Assembly (NCBI RefSeq): GCF_007991655.1
Contig: NZ_BJYT01000036.1
Span: 1 to 35,623, forward strand
Direction of reading: 5' to 3'
Origin: Segetibacter aerophilus
GTDB taxonomy: Bacteria; Bacteroidota; Bacteroidia; Chitinophagales; Chitinophagaceae
Length of the DNA: 35,623 nt
In this document: piece by piece, positions 8,759-19,600 of the stretch
Numbering within the stretch: the stretch's first letter is position 1
Layout of the letters: every line of letters starts with the position of its first letter
Notes under the pieces: model-generated
What the model was told of the DNA's origin: nothing
Seen by the model: the letters and a program-made list of their open reading frames with translations, nothing else
Databases searched by the model: none
Program-made: the position numbers and the translations under genes

Positions 8759-8956
8759 TCAATCATTTGCGGCGCCATCGGATATTGTTTTGCTTCCGCC
8801 TTTGCCATCGCTTCCTGCTGCACTTTGACCGTTGTCGTCCCTGCTATTTTTGGTAGCACTGGCAGTACCCTTTTTAGGTGTGGAAGCTACGGTTGAGCTT
8901 TTCTTTTTCTGTACGATGCCTGATTGGCCTTTGCTTTTATTTCCCTGGTTTGGCAT
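8759..8956 (-). CDS. Small low-complexity Lys/Ser/Gly-rich protein
   Basis: A 65-residue hydrophilic protein without a recognised domain. It is basic at the N-terminus (MPNQGNKSKGQ, then a KKKSS run) and acidic and Gly-rich toward the end (DGKGGSKTISDGAAND). It is predicted to be disordered. It has a convincing terminator right after its stop and occupies its own transcription unit between the susCD terminator and the GNAT-nitrilase gene, which argues for a real gene despite the low complexity. Its composition resembles small nucleic-acid-associated or stress proteins, but no function is claimed. Confidence 0.5.
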   Translation of the reverse strand: MPNQGNKSKGQSGIVQKKKSSTVASTPKKGTASATKNSRDDNGQSAAGSDGKGGSKTISDGAAND

Positions 8957-9141
8957 AATTGAAAGTTTTAAATAAAACTGTGAAAAGATGGTGCCATTTC
9001 GTAATGTGTTGCTAACGCTACGCTTTTACCAGGGACGAAGCAATGTTGTTGACGAACATCAACAGTGCTTATTGGTCGTGTAGCAAATTTGTTAGGAGGG
9101 AAGTAGTTTTTATGCAGGGTCGCCTCTCAACAAGTCTCATT

Positions 9142-9169
9142 AAAAAAGCCGCTGAAATTTCAGCGGCTT
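9142..9169 (-). terminator. Terminator of the susCD operon
   Basis: AAGCCGCTGAAA and TTTCAGCGGCTT form a perfect 12-bp inverted repeat. On the minus strand it is followed by TTTTTTA. It lies about 50 nt after the SusD stop. Confidence 0.85.
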
Positions 9170-9216
9170 CAAACATATAAAAGTTTGAGTTGGTTCTAAC
9201 GCAGTTAAATGAGCAA

Positions 9217-11223
9217 CTAGTAACCCGGGTTTTGCATTGTTTGTTTCTGTGATGATGTTAAGGCTAAACCTGCCGCTTGAATTCCATCAAGGAAAGTTTG
9301 TGGTATCGGACGTAAAACGTGTAAAGGTTTTACATTAGGTCCACCTTCGAGGTTAAAGGTTTGAACTCTTTTAACCAGGGTTTGTGTTCTTGCCAAATCT
9401 TCCCAACGTTTATACTCACCACATAATTCACGTGAGCGCTCGTTAAGAACAAAGCATAACATTCTGTCATAAGCACCTGAAACGCCCAAGGCATTAATGA
9501 TGTATTCATCTTGTGGAGGTAATGTAGCAGTGTTAGTAACAGCTAAACTTGCAGACGCAGCGGTGGTTACGGGAATGTTATTCGACTCATAATATGAATT
9601 TGCAGGAAAAAATGAATTTCCAACTCCAGGGGTTTGAAGTGAAGCGGATTGTAAAGTGTTTCCTCCATCATAATACAATGAACGGTTTTCTCCGTTACTA
9701 TACTGCGCTCTGGTGCGAACCGCATTAATATAGGGCAACGCATCGGCATAGCTACCCTGCCCGGCCTGGGCCAACCTGATCTTTGCTTCTGCAGCTATTA
9801 AATAAGTCTCGGCCGACCTGGCCAAATTAAAATCTCTGTGGCCTACAACATCATTTAAAGCCTTTCTTGAACCATCAATGTGTTTACTTAGAGATGGAAA
9901 ACTCTGCCCTGCAGTAGTAAGGTCTGTATTTAGAGCACCGTCTGTCGTTCTGCCGGCAGGATAAGCCACGTAAGTAGTTGGTATATTTCTTCCTGTACCA
10001 TTAACATCCTTAACAAGACTGAAACTTGTATTACGTATTGTTGAGGTAGTTATTTTTGATAGTGGAAACCGCGTATCGCCCGGTTGATTTATCACAAACA
10101 TCAGCCCTAAATCACCCTTAACATTTGGGGCAACCGGTGTTGCTCCGTTTAAAGCGCTTTTTGTTCTGAAGGATTTCCAAAACCTTGAATCATTCACCAG
10201 GTCATAAGCACGATAGATGAAATAAGTAGTTGCTAACCTGCTAAAAGGTCTGTCACCGGTCAGGTCACGAGCCATCTGGTCCTGCACGTCATATCTTGAA
10301 ACGAAGTACAAATGTTGGGTATTGCCGTTACCGAGATTGGTATTTACATCATTGGTAAACTGGGCAGAAAGAATAAGCTCGGGCAAAGTTTCATTGGCAG
10401 AGTTTATGGCTGTATAATTCCACAGACTTCCAAAATTTGAAGCCAAGGGGTGACGAGCAATTACCTGGTCGCAAAGTGGACCAATAGCCGTTAAATCGGC
10501 CACCTTGGTATCGGTGTTCCAGGCATTATTTATTTCACTTGCTCTAAACAAGTATGCTTTTGCTAAATAATGGGCAGCGGCGTCCTGGGTAATACGATAA
10601 GGGCTACCGGTAGTCGGCAACAGTTTTAAAGCATTTGTTAGGTCAGAAATTATCTGAGCACAAACTTCTTTTGGTGTAGCTCTTGTAAACTCTACCTGTA
10701 CAGTCGAAACCGGTGTAAGTTGTAATGGTACGCCGCCGTATTGGCTTACCAATCTCAAATAATTGTAGGCACGCATAAAGTAACCTTCTCCTAAAGCTGT
10801 ACTCTTGATAGCGGCAGAAGTAGAGGTACTGTTTGTGCAATTTTCAATTAACAAATTAGCATCTCCAATTCCTGTGTAAAGCGCATCCCACTGTAAATTA
10901 TTACCGGCAGTATTTCCAGAAGTCGCTATTGCCGAGTTGTATGTCGCGTCGTAATTGTTCCATTGTGAATTGGAAGGGTCTCCGCCAATATGAAATTCAT
11001 CAGTTCCATAGTTAGTAGAGGCATAGTTCCATTCGCCATTGAACGGGGCATTAAAAACCTGGTAGTATGCACCTACCGCTAATTGCTGTATTCCTGCATC
11101 AGTTTTATAAAAATCAGTACTCCTTGCAGTGGTAAGTGTTTCCTTCAAAAAATCCTTATTGCACGATGAAGCAAAGACCAGCGTGGCAATAACCATTAGT
11201 TTATTAAGAGAAATATTTTTCAT
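9217..11223 (-). CDS. SusD/RagB family nutrient-binding outer membrane lipoprotein
   Basis: The surface lipoprotein partner of a SusC-type transporter, acting as the lid that captures oligosaccharide or peptide ligands. The Met at 11223 is chosen because it starts a lipoprotein signal with lipobox ending at C21 (LVFASSC). A longer frame would overlap the upstream SusC gene by about 60 nt and lose the signal. Family features include the TPR-like region with AEAKIRLAQAG and the C-terminal ELCGEYKRWEDLART stretch. At 668 residues it is rather long for the family. It starts 19 bp after the SusC stop, so the two are one operon, closed by a strong terminator. The nutrient is not evident; no glycosidase lies next to it. 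Confidence 0.94.
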   Translation of the reverse strand: MKNISLNKLMVIATLVFASSCNKDFLKETLTTARSTDFYKTDAGIQQLAVGAYYQVFNAPFNGEWNYASTNYGTDEFHIGGDPSNSQWNNYDATYNSAIATSGNTAGNNLQWDALYTGIGDANLLIENCTNSTSTSAAIKSTALGEGYFMRAYNYLRLVSQYGGVPLQLTPVSTVQVEFTRATPKEVCAQIISDLTNALKLLPTTGSPYRITQDAAAHYLAKAYLFRASEINNAWNTDTKVADLTAIGPLCDQVIARHPLASNFGSLWNYTAINSANETLPELILSAQFTNDVNTNLGNGNTQHLYFVSRYDVQDQMARDLTGDRPFSRLATTYFIYRAYDLVNDSRFWKSFRTKSALNGATPVAPNVKGDLGLMFVINQPGDTRFPLSKITTSTIRNTSFSLVKDVNGTGRNIPTTYVAYPAGRTTDGALNTDLTTAGQSFPSLSKHIDGSRKALNDVVGHRDFNLARSAETYLIAAEAKIRLAQAGQGSYADALPYINAVRTRAQYSNGENRSLYYDGGNTLQSASLQTPGVGNSFFPANSYYESNNIPVTTAASASLAVTNTATLPPQDEYIINALGVSGAYDRMLCFVLNERSRELCGEYKRWEDLARTQTLVKRVQTFNLEGGPNVKPLHVLRPIPQTFLDGIQAAGLALTSSQKQTMQNPGY

Positions 11224-11242
11224 ATAGTTCAAAGTTTTCTTA

Positions 11243-14200
11243 TTAAAATGATGCATTGATTCCAATTGTGATGCCCCTGTTGTAGGTAGGCGAAACGACA
11301 TCCATATCCAGGTAGTCTATCTTAGAGAACAGCATCCCTGGATTTGCCACTTGTACATATGCTTTTAAACTTGACACACCTGATTTGCCTAAAGCTTCAC
11401 TACCCAGTGTATAACCCAGCGATATGTTGCGGACTTTAATAAAAGAAGCTTGCAGATAGCCTAAAGCAGGAAAATAGGGGTCTTGTGCGGCACCTCCTGC
11501 ATTAAATATTGGTTTCTGAAAATCTGCATTCGTATTATTTTCAGTATAATAATTAATCTGTCTTGTCACACCACGTGCTGTCTGTCCTTCACCGCCCGCG
11601 TTATACAAATAACTCAATCGTCCATACAAAAAGATAGACAAATCAAAGCCTTTATAATTGATGGAATTTGTCATACCAACCACCCAGCGCGGTCTTGTCG
11701 AACCAATAATCTGGCGATCGTTGTTTGGATCAATTTTATTATCACCGTTAAGGTCAGCAACTTTTACATTACCTGCAGAAAACGTATTGGTAGTATAACC
11801 TTTCATTAGGGCAGAATCACCAGCCTGCCATAGCCCTAACGATTTATAACCATAAATGACCCCTACCGGCTGACCAATAAACCAGTTGTTGTTTATATCA
11901 TCCTGGTTACCGTTTGATAATGTTACGATGCGGTCTTTTTGCCAGGCAGCATTTATGGTAGTAGTCCACTGTAAATCTTTTTGATTGATGTTGACTGTGG
12001 TTATATTAATGTCAACGCCACGGTTAGCTGTTTTTCCGACGTTAGCGAAAGTGGTAGTAAACCCTGTTACTGTAGGAATAGACCGTTGCATCAACAAATC
12101 GGTCGTTTTGGAAGTGTAGTAGTCAATGCTGCCTGAAACCCTTCTTCTAAAGACAGAAAAATCTAAACCATAATTGTATTGGGTCGTTTTTTCCCATTCC
12201 AGTTCTTTGTTTGCAAGTATTGAATTAGGAATTGAACCGGCAGTATTGTTAGCTCCAAAAGGGTAGAATAGAGAAGTTACTGCACCCTGTGTTGAATACG
12301 GTGCGATAGCAGAGTTTCCTGTAACCCCGGCTCCAATTCTCAACTTTAAATCATCAACCCATCCTACTCTCATGAATTTTTCTTTGTTAATTCTCCAGGC
12401 TAGAGCCGCTGATGGGAACAAGGAGTATTTATGCCCTTCAGCGAGCTGTGATGCTCCATCATCGCGAGCTGAAATGGTTAAGAGGTATTTATCCTTGAAG
12501 CTGTAATTCAGTCTTGCCATATAGGATAATAACTGTTGCTGAACTATGTTAGAGCTGGTACTTAGTGACCCGGTTACAGTTCCGCTTGAAAGGGCGTTCC
12601 ATAATTGCGAAGGCAGGGGGATACCATTGCCTGTTATCGTGCTCGTATCTCTTGTATATGCTGTCTGACTTTGCAATAAGGTTAAACCGAAACTATGATC
12701 GCCGACGGTTTTGTCGTAATAAAGCAAATGATCTAGTGTATATGAAAATGTTTTATGATTGATAAGGGAAGCATAGTTTGTGCTTCCACCGTTTGCTACT
12801 GAGTTAGCATCTATATAAAGCCCGTCGCGATAAGAAGAAAAATCAGGGCCAAAATTCAGGCGATATCTTAATCCCTTTAATGCCGGGATAATTGAACCAA
12901 AATTTAGCTGGGTGTACAAACTACCAAATGCCCTGAGTGTTACTCTCTGATCCCTGTTGTAGTTCCATTCATCAACTATGTTTTTATAAGAATTATCGCC
13001 GCCCGGAAATAGAATTCTTGCACCCGAAGAATCGTAGGGAACTGCATAGGGGAATAATCCTCTTGCGCTTTCATATAAACCGCCTGCAGGAGTACCTATA
13101 GTGGCAACGTTGGTGGGCGACTGGCCATACTCCTGCGCACTGTAGGTAACGCTAATATTATTACCGAAAGAAAGCCATTTTGTAGCTGCGAAGTCTACAT
13201 TCACTTTTGCTGAGTATCTTTTAAAAGATTGCCCCCTTATGGTACCAGTATTATTTAAATAACCAAAAGAGCCATACGCTTTTATTTTATCAGTTCCACC
13301 ACTTACACTAATAGTATTGTCTGAGGTAAGTGATTGCTGTTTTACTAAACCGCGCCAGTCGGTAGTTGCTACCTTTGAACCGTCCCACGTACCCGACGCC
13401 CAGCCCTGCGCAATATTTGCCCAGGCAAAGGGATCAGCAGTTGCAGCAAAATAGGTTCTGTCGTTGGCAATATTTGGCTGATCTCCCCTGGGATAAGTAC
13501 TAATACCCGTTGTTCTGTTTAAACCGGCATAATAATAGGCCCATCTGCGGAAAGTAATGAAATCAGCAGCGTTAAACATTTTCTCCCTATCAACTATGTT
13601 TTCAAATCTAAATGAACTATTTAAGTTTAAGGTTAGCCTGCCAGTCTTACCTTGCTTTGTAGTAACAATAACAACACCATTGGCGCCACGTGAGCCGTAA
13701 ATAGCGGTTGCAGATGCGTCTTTCAGAACATCGATGGTTTCAATATCATTTGGATTAATACTTTCAATACCCCCGGTTATTAATGGAATTCCATCAACCA
13801 CAAATAAAGGTGAGTTCGATGCAGTTAATGAACGCACACCACGGATAGTGATGTTACCAAGTGTGCCTGGCCGCTCACTTGAAGTAATATCAACGCCGGC
13901 AACCTTACCCTGCATTGCTTCCAATGCATTTGTTACCGGCCTCGATTTGATATCCTTTTGATTAATGCCGGCAACTGCACCGGTCACGTCTTTCCTTTTC
14001 ACGGACCCGTAGCCTATTACAACCACGTCTTCAAGTGACTTTGAAAGGGGCACGAGCGAAACAGCAAGGGTGGTCTGGTTCTGCAGCTTTATTTCCTGCT
14101 CGGTAAATCCCACATAGCTAAACACGAGAGTTTCTTTGCCGGTTGCGACAGGAATAGAAAAGGCGCCGGTGCCGTCTGTAACCACCGCTTTTGAAGCATT

Positions 14201-14353
14201 GCCTTTAACACCAACGGTAACCCCTGCAAGCCCATTGCCTGCGTCGTCGGTTACCCTACCGGAGACCGCAATACTTTGTGCTTTAATAGAGAAAAAAGAA
14301 GTTAGAAAGAAGAGGAGAAGAATGCAATTCTTCTTTAGCAAATTGTTGTTCAT
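11243..14353 (-). CDS. SusC/RagA family TonB-dependent outer membrane transporter
   Basis: A 1036-residue outer membrane beta-barrel that imports nutrients using TonB energy. In order: signal peptide (1-25, ending KAQS), a carboxypeptidase-regulatory-like domain (about 28-105, GRVTDDAGNGLAGVTV), the SusC-type segment LEDVVVIGYGSVKRKDVTGAV (about 107-127), a plug domain with GVDITSSERPG and VVDGIPL, and a long barrel ending in the aromatic residue of GINASF. Length and order match the SusC family. It is the first gene of the susCD operon and is divergent from a TPR lipoprotein across 550 bp. No sigma/anti-sigma pair or hybrid two-component system is adjacent, so its regulator is unknown. Confidence 0.96.
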   Translation of the reverse strand: MNNNLLKKNCILLLFFLTSFFSIKAQSIAVSGRVTDDAGNGLAGVTVGVKGNASKAVVTDGTGAFSIPVATGKETLVFSYVGFTEQEIKLQNQTTLAVSLVPLSKSLEDVVVIGYGSVKRKDVTGAVAGINQKDIKSRPVTNALEAMQGKVAGVDITSSERPGTLGNITIRGVRSLTASNSPLFVVDGIPLITGGIESINPNDIETIDVLKDASATAIYGSRGANGVVIVTTKQGKTGRLTLNLNSSFRFENIVDREKMFNAADFITFRRWAYYYAGLNRTTGISTYPRGDQPNIANDRTYFAATADPFAWANIAQGWASGTWDGSKVATTDWRGLVKQQSLTSDNTISVSGGTDKIKAYGSFGYLNNTGTIRGQSFKRYSAKVNVDFAATKWLSFGNNISVTYSAQEYGQSPTNVATIGTPAGGLYESARGLFPYAVPYDSSGARILFPGGDNSYKNIVDEWNYNRDQRVTLRAFGSLYTQLNFGSIIPALKGLRYRLNFGPDFSSYRDGLYIDANSVANGGSTNYASLINHKTFSYTLDHLLYYDKTVGDHSFGLTLLQSQTAYTRDTSTITGNGIPLPSQLWNALSSGTVTGSLSTSSNIVQQQLLSYMARLNYSFKDKYLLTISARDDGASQLAEGHKYSLFPSAALAWRINKEKFMRVGWVDDLKLRIGAGVTGNSAIAPYSTQGAVTSLFYPFGANNTAGSIPNSILANKELEWEKTTQYNYGLDFSVFRRRVSGSIDYYTSKTTDLLMQRSIPTVTGFTTTFANVGKTANRGVDINITTVNINQKDLQWTTTINAAWQKDRIVTLSNGNQDDINNNWFIGQPVGVIYGYKSLGLWQAGDSALMKGYTTNTFSAGNVKVADLNGDNKIDPNNDRQIIGSTRPRWVVGMTNSINYKGFDLSIFLYGRLSYLYNAGGEGQTARGVTRQINYYTENNTNADFQKPIFNAGGAAQDPYFPALGYLQASFIKVRNISLGYTLGSEALGKSGVSSLKAYVQVANPGMLFSKIDYLDMDVVSPTYNRGITIGINASF

Positions 14354-14903
14354 ACGGCAGCGTTAGTTTAGTTGTTTGGGGATACAGTAGTCCTATTCAA
14401 TATTACGTAAGAGACAGGGTTAAAGAAATAAAAATTATGCAATCGATTGCGAAGTAATATACGGATCAATTTAATGCTGTAAAATAAATCAAATAACTCT
14501 ATTTTTCATATTCACAGGATCAATGCTTTAGGTAGCAATGATAAGCCGGTCTAGGGCAAATTTTTTCTAAGGGCGTGACTTTGATTAAAGGTTAGCTTAT
14601 GCTTTTGAAGGATAGACAATTTATAAAATGACCGCTCATGTTCCCTTATAGAACAACACAACGTTGCAACAGTTATTGGTTGTCTCACAAGGATCTAGCA
14701 AAAGTGTCTTTAGTAGATCACGTTGTTTTATATTGAAGCTTTTTGTAAATTACTAGCACTTAGAATTAACAGGAATAGGAGCAAAGACTTGTTACCAGGG
14801 AATTTTGAAAAAGCCGCACAAACTACTTCGTATCTCACAACACGCTTGTGTATTTTAAAGTTGCTAAATCATCATCCGCTAACGCATTTTAACCAGCTAT
14901 GAA
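14354..14903. promoter_or_regulatory. Divergent regulatory gap between susC and the TPR gene
   Basis: A 550-bp AT-rich region with no credible gene. It must contain the promoters of both divergent units. A perfect 12-bp palindrome, GCAATCGATTGC (about 14439-14450), lies ~90 bp upstream of susC and could be an operator. No confident promoter match was found. Confidence 0.35.
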
Positions 14904-16586
14904 ATGAAGACTAAAAATTACCTATGGCTGTTTGTTTTAATCACAGTTTCTATAGTCGCTTGCAAGAACGATACTCCTGAGGTTTCCCAAAAAAAGATCG
15001 ATGAAATAAATCTTAAAAGAGGAGACATTATTTCGTGTAGCCCGGGAAAGGAGGAGTTTGGTACGCTTGAATTTGAGACATCATGTAAAGGCAAGGCCAA
15101 AGACAACTTCACTACTGCTGTAAAAATGTTGCACTCGTTTGAATACGAAGAAGCTGAAAAAATGTTCGCAAAAGTCATCGATGAAGAACCCGGATGTGCG
15201 ATGGCTTACTGGGGAGTAGCGATGTCTAATTTTCATCCGTTGTGGAGTCCGGCAACTCCTGAAGAATTGAAGAAAGGAAATAAAGCCCTTGAAATTGCTC
15301 AAACTATACCAGGCAAAACCAACAGAGAAGAAGGGTACATTAATGCAATTGCAGCATACTATAACAACTGGGAAAAGACAGACCATCGAACACGTTGTCT
15401 TAAGTTTGAAGCGGCGATGAAGGCACTACATTCAGCCAATCCTGAAGACAACGAGGCCACCATTTTTTATGCACTGGCGTTAGATGCGGCGGCAGATCCT
15501 TCAGACAAGACTTATTCAAAACAAAAAGAGGCAGGAGATTTATTGAACGCCTTGTATACTAAGTTTCCAAACCATCCCGGTATAGTTCATTATATCATTC
15601 ATACTTACGATTCGCCTGAACTTGCAGAGCGGGCTTTGCCTGCCGCAAGAAAATATGCTGCTGTTGCTCCTTCATCGGCTCATGCACTGCACATGCCTTC
15701 TCATATTTTTACCCGGTTAGGACTTTGGGATGAAGGTATTCAATCAAATATTAGCTCTGTATCGTCAGCGAAATGTTATGCGGAAGCTGGAGGTATCAAA
15801 GGGCATTGGGACGAAGAGCTTCACGGCCTCGACTACCTGGTTTATAGCTATTTGCAAAAAGGGGATAATATTCATGCAAAGCAGCAACTCGATTATTTCA
15901 ACACGATTACAGAAGTACATCCTGCCAATTTTAAAATAGCTTATGCGTTTGCCGCTATTCCTGCACGTTATGTTATTGAGAATAAACTATGGAAAGAAGC
16001 AGCGAACCTACCTTTTCATAAAGCGAACTTCGACTGGGAAAAATATCAGTGGGAAAAAGCAATCACACATTTTGCACGGTTACTAGGAAGTGTAAATACA
16101 GGAAACCTTGCCGCAGCAAAGGTTGAATTGACAGCGCTGCAACAAGCGCAAAATAAATTGTCAGAACAAAAAGATGCCTTCAAATCAAACAAAGTACAAG
16201 TGCAGGCAAAAGCCGGCGAAGCATGGATTCTTTTTAAAGAAGGAAAGAATGATGAAGCTCTACAACTGATGAAGGCTGCCGCGGACCTCGAAGACAAAAC
16301 AGGTAAGCATCCGGTCACACCTGGTGATGTAATTCCTGCGAGGGAGCTATTAGGCAATATGCTGATGCAAATGAAAAAATCTGCTGAAGCTTTGAATGTT
16401 TACAAGGCAAGTTTGCGAAATACACCAAACCGGTTCAATGGCGTGTATGGAGCATACACTGCCGCCAAGGAATCAGGAAACTCAACGCAAGCAAAAGAAT
16501 ATTCTAATCAACTTATACAAATTGCCCAATCAACTAATTCTGACAGACCTGAAGTGGCTTCGGTTAAAACTTTTTTAAAGGGGTAA
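14904..16586 (+). CDS. TPR-containing lipoprotein
   Basis: A predicted lipoprotein with lipobox ending at C20 (TVSIVAC). The mature 540 residues are rich in tetratricopeptide-like helical repeats, e.g. AMKALHSANPEDNEATIFYALALDA and AYWGVAMSNFHPLW near the N-terminus, and repeats again around 470-540. It carries the HYIIHTYDSPELAERAL and HALHMPSHIFTRLG segments typical of a widespread TPR family whose function is unknown. It precedes a tricorn-like protease by 71 bp on the same strand, so the two may be cotranscribed. The ATG at 14904 gives the correct signal peptide; an ATG at 14899 opens only a two-codon frame. Confidence 0.88.
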   Translation: MKTKNYLWLFVLITVSIVACKNDTPEVSQKKIDEINLKRGDIISCSPGKEEFGTLEFETSCKGKAKDNFTTAVKMLHSFEYEEAEKMFAKVIDEEPGCAMAYWGVAMSNFHPLWSPATPEELKKGNKALEIAQTIPGKTNREEGYINAIAAYYNNWEKTDHRTRCLKFEAAMKALHSANPEDNEATIFYALALDAAADPSDKTYSKQKEAGDLLNALYTKFPNHPGIVHYIIHTYDSPELAERALPAARKYAAVAPSSAHALHMPSHIFTRLGLWDEGIQSNISSVSSAKCYAEAGGIKGHWDEELHGLDYLVYSYLQKGDNIHAKQQLDYFNTITEVHPANFKIAYAFAAIPARYVIENKLWKEAANLPFHKANFDWEKYQWEKAITHFARLLGSVNTGNLAAAKVELTALQQAQNKLSEQKDAFKSNKVQVQAKAGEAWILFKEGKNDEALQLMKAAADLEDKTGKHPVTPGDVIPARELLGNMLMQMKKSAEALNVYKASLRNTPNRFNGVYGAYTAAKESGNSTQAKEYSNQLIQIAQSTNSDRPEVASVKTFLKG

Positions 16587-16657
16587 TACCAAAGAGCGCT
16601 TACATTAGCTGAAACTCACGCAATACCACGTCTGTTACTTCCATCAAAACTTACCTT

Positions 16658-19600
16658 ATGATCACTGCACACAAAGCGGCTATACCTATCCTTGTTGTAT
16701 TTTTATTAGCCACACAAATTGTCCCCGCTCAGCCTACGCGGCTGCTACGTCAACCAGCTATCAGTGCAACGCAAATTGCTTTTGAATATGGAGGCGACAT
16801 TTGGGTAACGCCAAAAAGCGGTGGTGATGCACGACGCATTACCAGCACTGCTGCAGTAGAGGGCAACCCTCACTTTTCGCCTGATGGAAACTCGATAGCA
16901 TTTAGCTCCGACAGGTCAGGTGTTACGCAGGTATATATAGTGCCGGCAGCAGGCGGTTCTCCCATACGCCTTACCTGGTACCCTGCGCCATCTGTACCAC
17001 GAGGATGGACACCAGATGGTAAACAGGTGTTGTATGCATCAACACGGGAAACTGCACCATCTGCTTATAATCGTCTCTGGACAGTTTCAACAAAAGGTGG
17101 CCCATCTACTTTGCTTCCGGCTCCCTGGGCTTTTGATGGCAATTATTCGCCTGATGGAAACAAACTTTGCGTTGACAGGGTAAGCAGGTGGGATGTAGAG
17201 TGGAGGCATTACAGGGGCGGGCAAAATACTCCCTTACAGGTACTCGACCTCAAGACTTTGACGGAGCAATCAATACCTACAAACGGCAGTATGGACATAC
17301 ATCCACTTTGGATGAATAATGAAGTCTTTTTTCTTTCTGACAGAAATTTTATCATGAATGTATGGGCCTTTAATCCAACATCAGGAGCGGTTCGTGAAGT
17401 GACTAATTTAAAAAGCGGCGACATTAAATGGTTAGAGGGCAACGGAAAAGAACTCGTGTACGAGCACAACGGATATGTACATACACTTGATCCTGCCACT
17501 GGTCAAAGCAAGCAGTTGGACATAACAGTTACAGGCGATTTTCCATGGGCAGAAACCCGCACACAAAATGTAACCACGGAGATAACGAATGCTTCATTAT
17601 CGCCTACAGGCAAACGAATCTTACTCGAAGCCAGGGGTGAAGTATTTACAGTACCTGTTGAAAACGGCGATCCAAGAAACCTGACACGCTCCTCAGGATC
17701 CGCAGATCGCAGACCTATGTGGTCACCCGATGGCAGAGAGATAGCGTGGTTTTCAGATAGAGACGGGCAGGGATATGCCCTTTACATAACTGACCAGGAA
17801 GGTATAAAGGAACCGAGAAAAATCTCTCTTGGTAAAAGCAAACTAGGATGGGATGGTACCTGGTCACCCAATGGTAAATACATAGCTTTTACCGACAATG
17901 CGGTAAGACTAAAAATGGTTGAATTATCCAGCGGCAACACGACCACGATCGATATAGGCGGAACAAATCTCGACAGGGGAAATATGAACCTCACCTGGTC
18001 GCCCGATAGTAAGTGGCTTGCCTATACCAAATCGTCTCCCAACAATTTCAGAAGCATTATGCTGTGGTCGGTAGATACTAAAAAGACCGCTCCTCTCAGC
18101 GACCCCATGGCTGATGCCATCTCGCCTGTTTGGGACCTAAACGGGCGATACCTTTATTTTTTAGCCAGTACCAATGTTGCATTAGGTTCTGGATGGGCCA
18201 ACACAAGTTCTCAGCAGGCACGTCCAACCTTTGGTGTATACATGACCATTCTACGTAAAGAAGATCCTAACCCTTTTCCGCTTAAGACAGACGAAGAGCC
18301 AGACACTACCAGCAAACCAAAAACAAAGGATACTACTGTTTACAAAGGGGTAAAAATAGATTGGGAACATATAGACAGGCGCATTATAGCTATGCCAATA
18401 CCGGTAGGAAATTATGATGGTTTACTCGCTGGTCCTAAAGGCAGTGTATTCATTGCATCAGGACCAACACTAAGCCTGTACACGGTGGCAGCAAAGAAGA
18501 TGGAGGAAATGGTTAAAGGTGGTTCACAATATGCAGTTTCGGCAAATGGAGAAAAACTGCTCTTTAAGGCTGGAAGTAGCTGGCGGGTAGTTTCTACAGC
18601 CAAGCCTCCATCGCCTACTGAGGGTACGGTTGGTATGACCCTTAGAATGGAGCTGAACCGGCTCGAAGAATGGAAGCAAATCTTTGCAGAAGCATGGCGC
18701 TACGAGCGCGATTATTTTTACGATAGAAACATGCATGGAAGAAACTGGCAGGAGGTCTGGGACCAATATGCACCGCTTGCTCCGTATGTCAGGCACCGCA
18801 GCGATCTCAATTATCTCCTCGATATGTTGGGCGGAGAAGTTTCGGTAGGGCACAGCTTTGTCCGAGGTGGAAACTATCCTGAAGTAGATACATCACGCAC
18901 AGGTGTGTTAGGTGCTGATCTTATACAAACCGATGGACGGTGGAAGATCAAGAGAATTTATACAACCGAAAGCTGGAACCCCGGTCTTGTTGCTCCACTT
19001 GCGCAGCCTAACTTAAAAGTGCAGGAAGGCGATTATATCATTGCCATTAATGGCGAAAACCTCACTGCCAACAAGGATCCGTATGAATTACTAAACACCA
19101 CTGCAAAGGTTCAAACTGTATTAACGATTAATAATAAGCCAACGACAGAAGGTTCATGGACCATAAGGGTGCAACCTACGGAAAGTGAAAGTGCGTTGAG
19201 GCAGCTTGCATGGGTAGAAGATAACCGCAGGAAAGTTGATGAATTATCTAAAGGCAAGTTGGCGTATGTGTGGGTTCCAAATACCGGCGGGCCGGGTTTC
19301 AATAACTTTAACCGCTACTATTTTGCGCAGCAGGATAAGCAAGGCGCAGTGATAGATGAGCGCTTCAATGGCGGAGGTTTATTAGACGATTATATGGTCG
19401 ATCTCATGGTTCGCCGCCTTCGTGCAGCACTTACCAATGAAGTACCCAATGGTGCCCCGCTCAGGTTACCTGCCGGCATTCTTGGCCCAAAGGTTTTATT
19501 AATCAATGAACTGGCAGGATCAGGAGGCGATTTCTTTCCATGGATCTTTCGCCAGCAAAAAGTAGGACCACTTATCGGGACCCGTACATGGGGAGGCCTG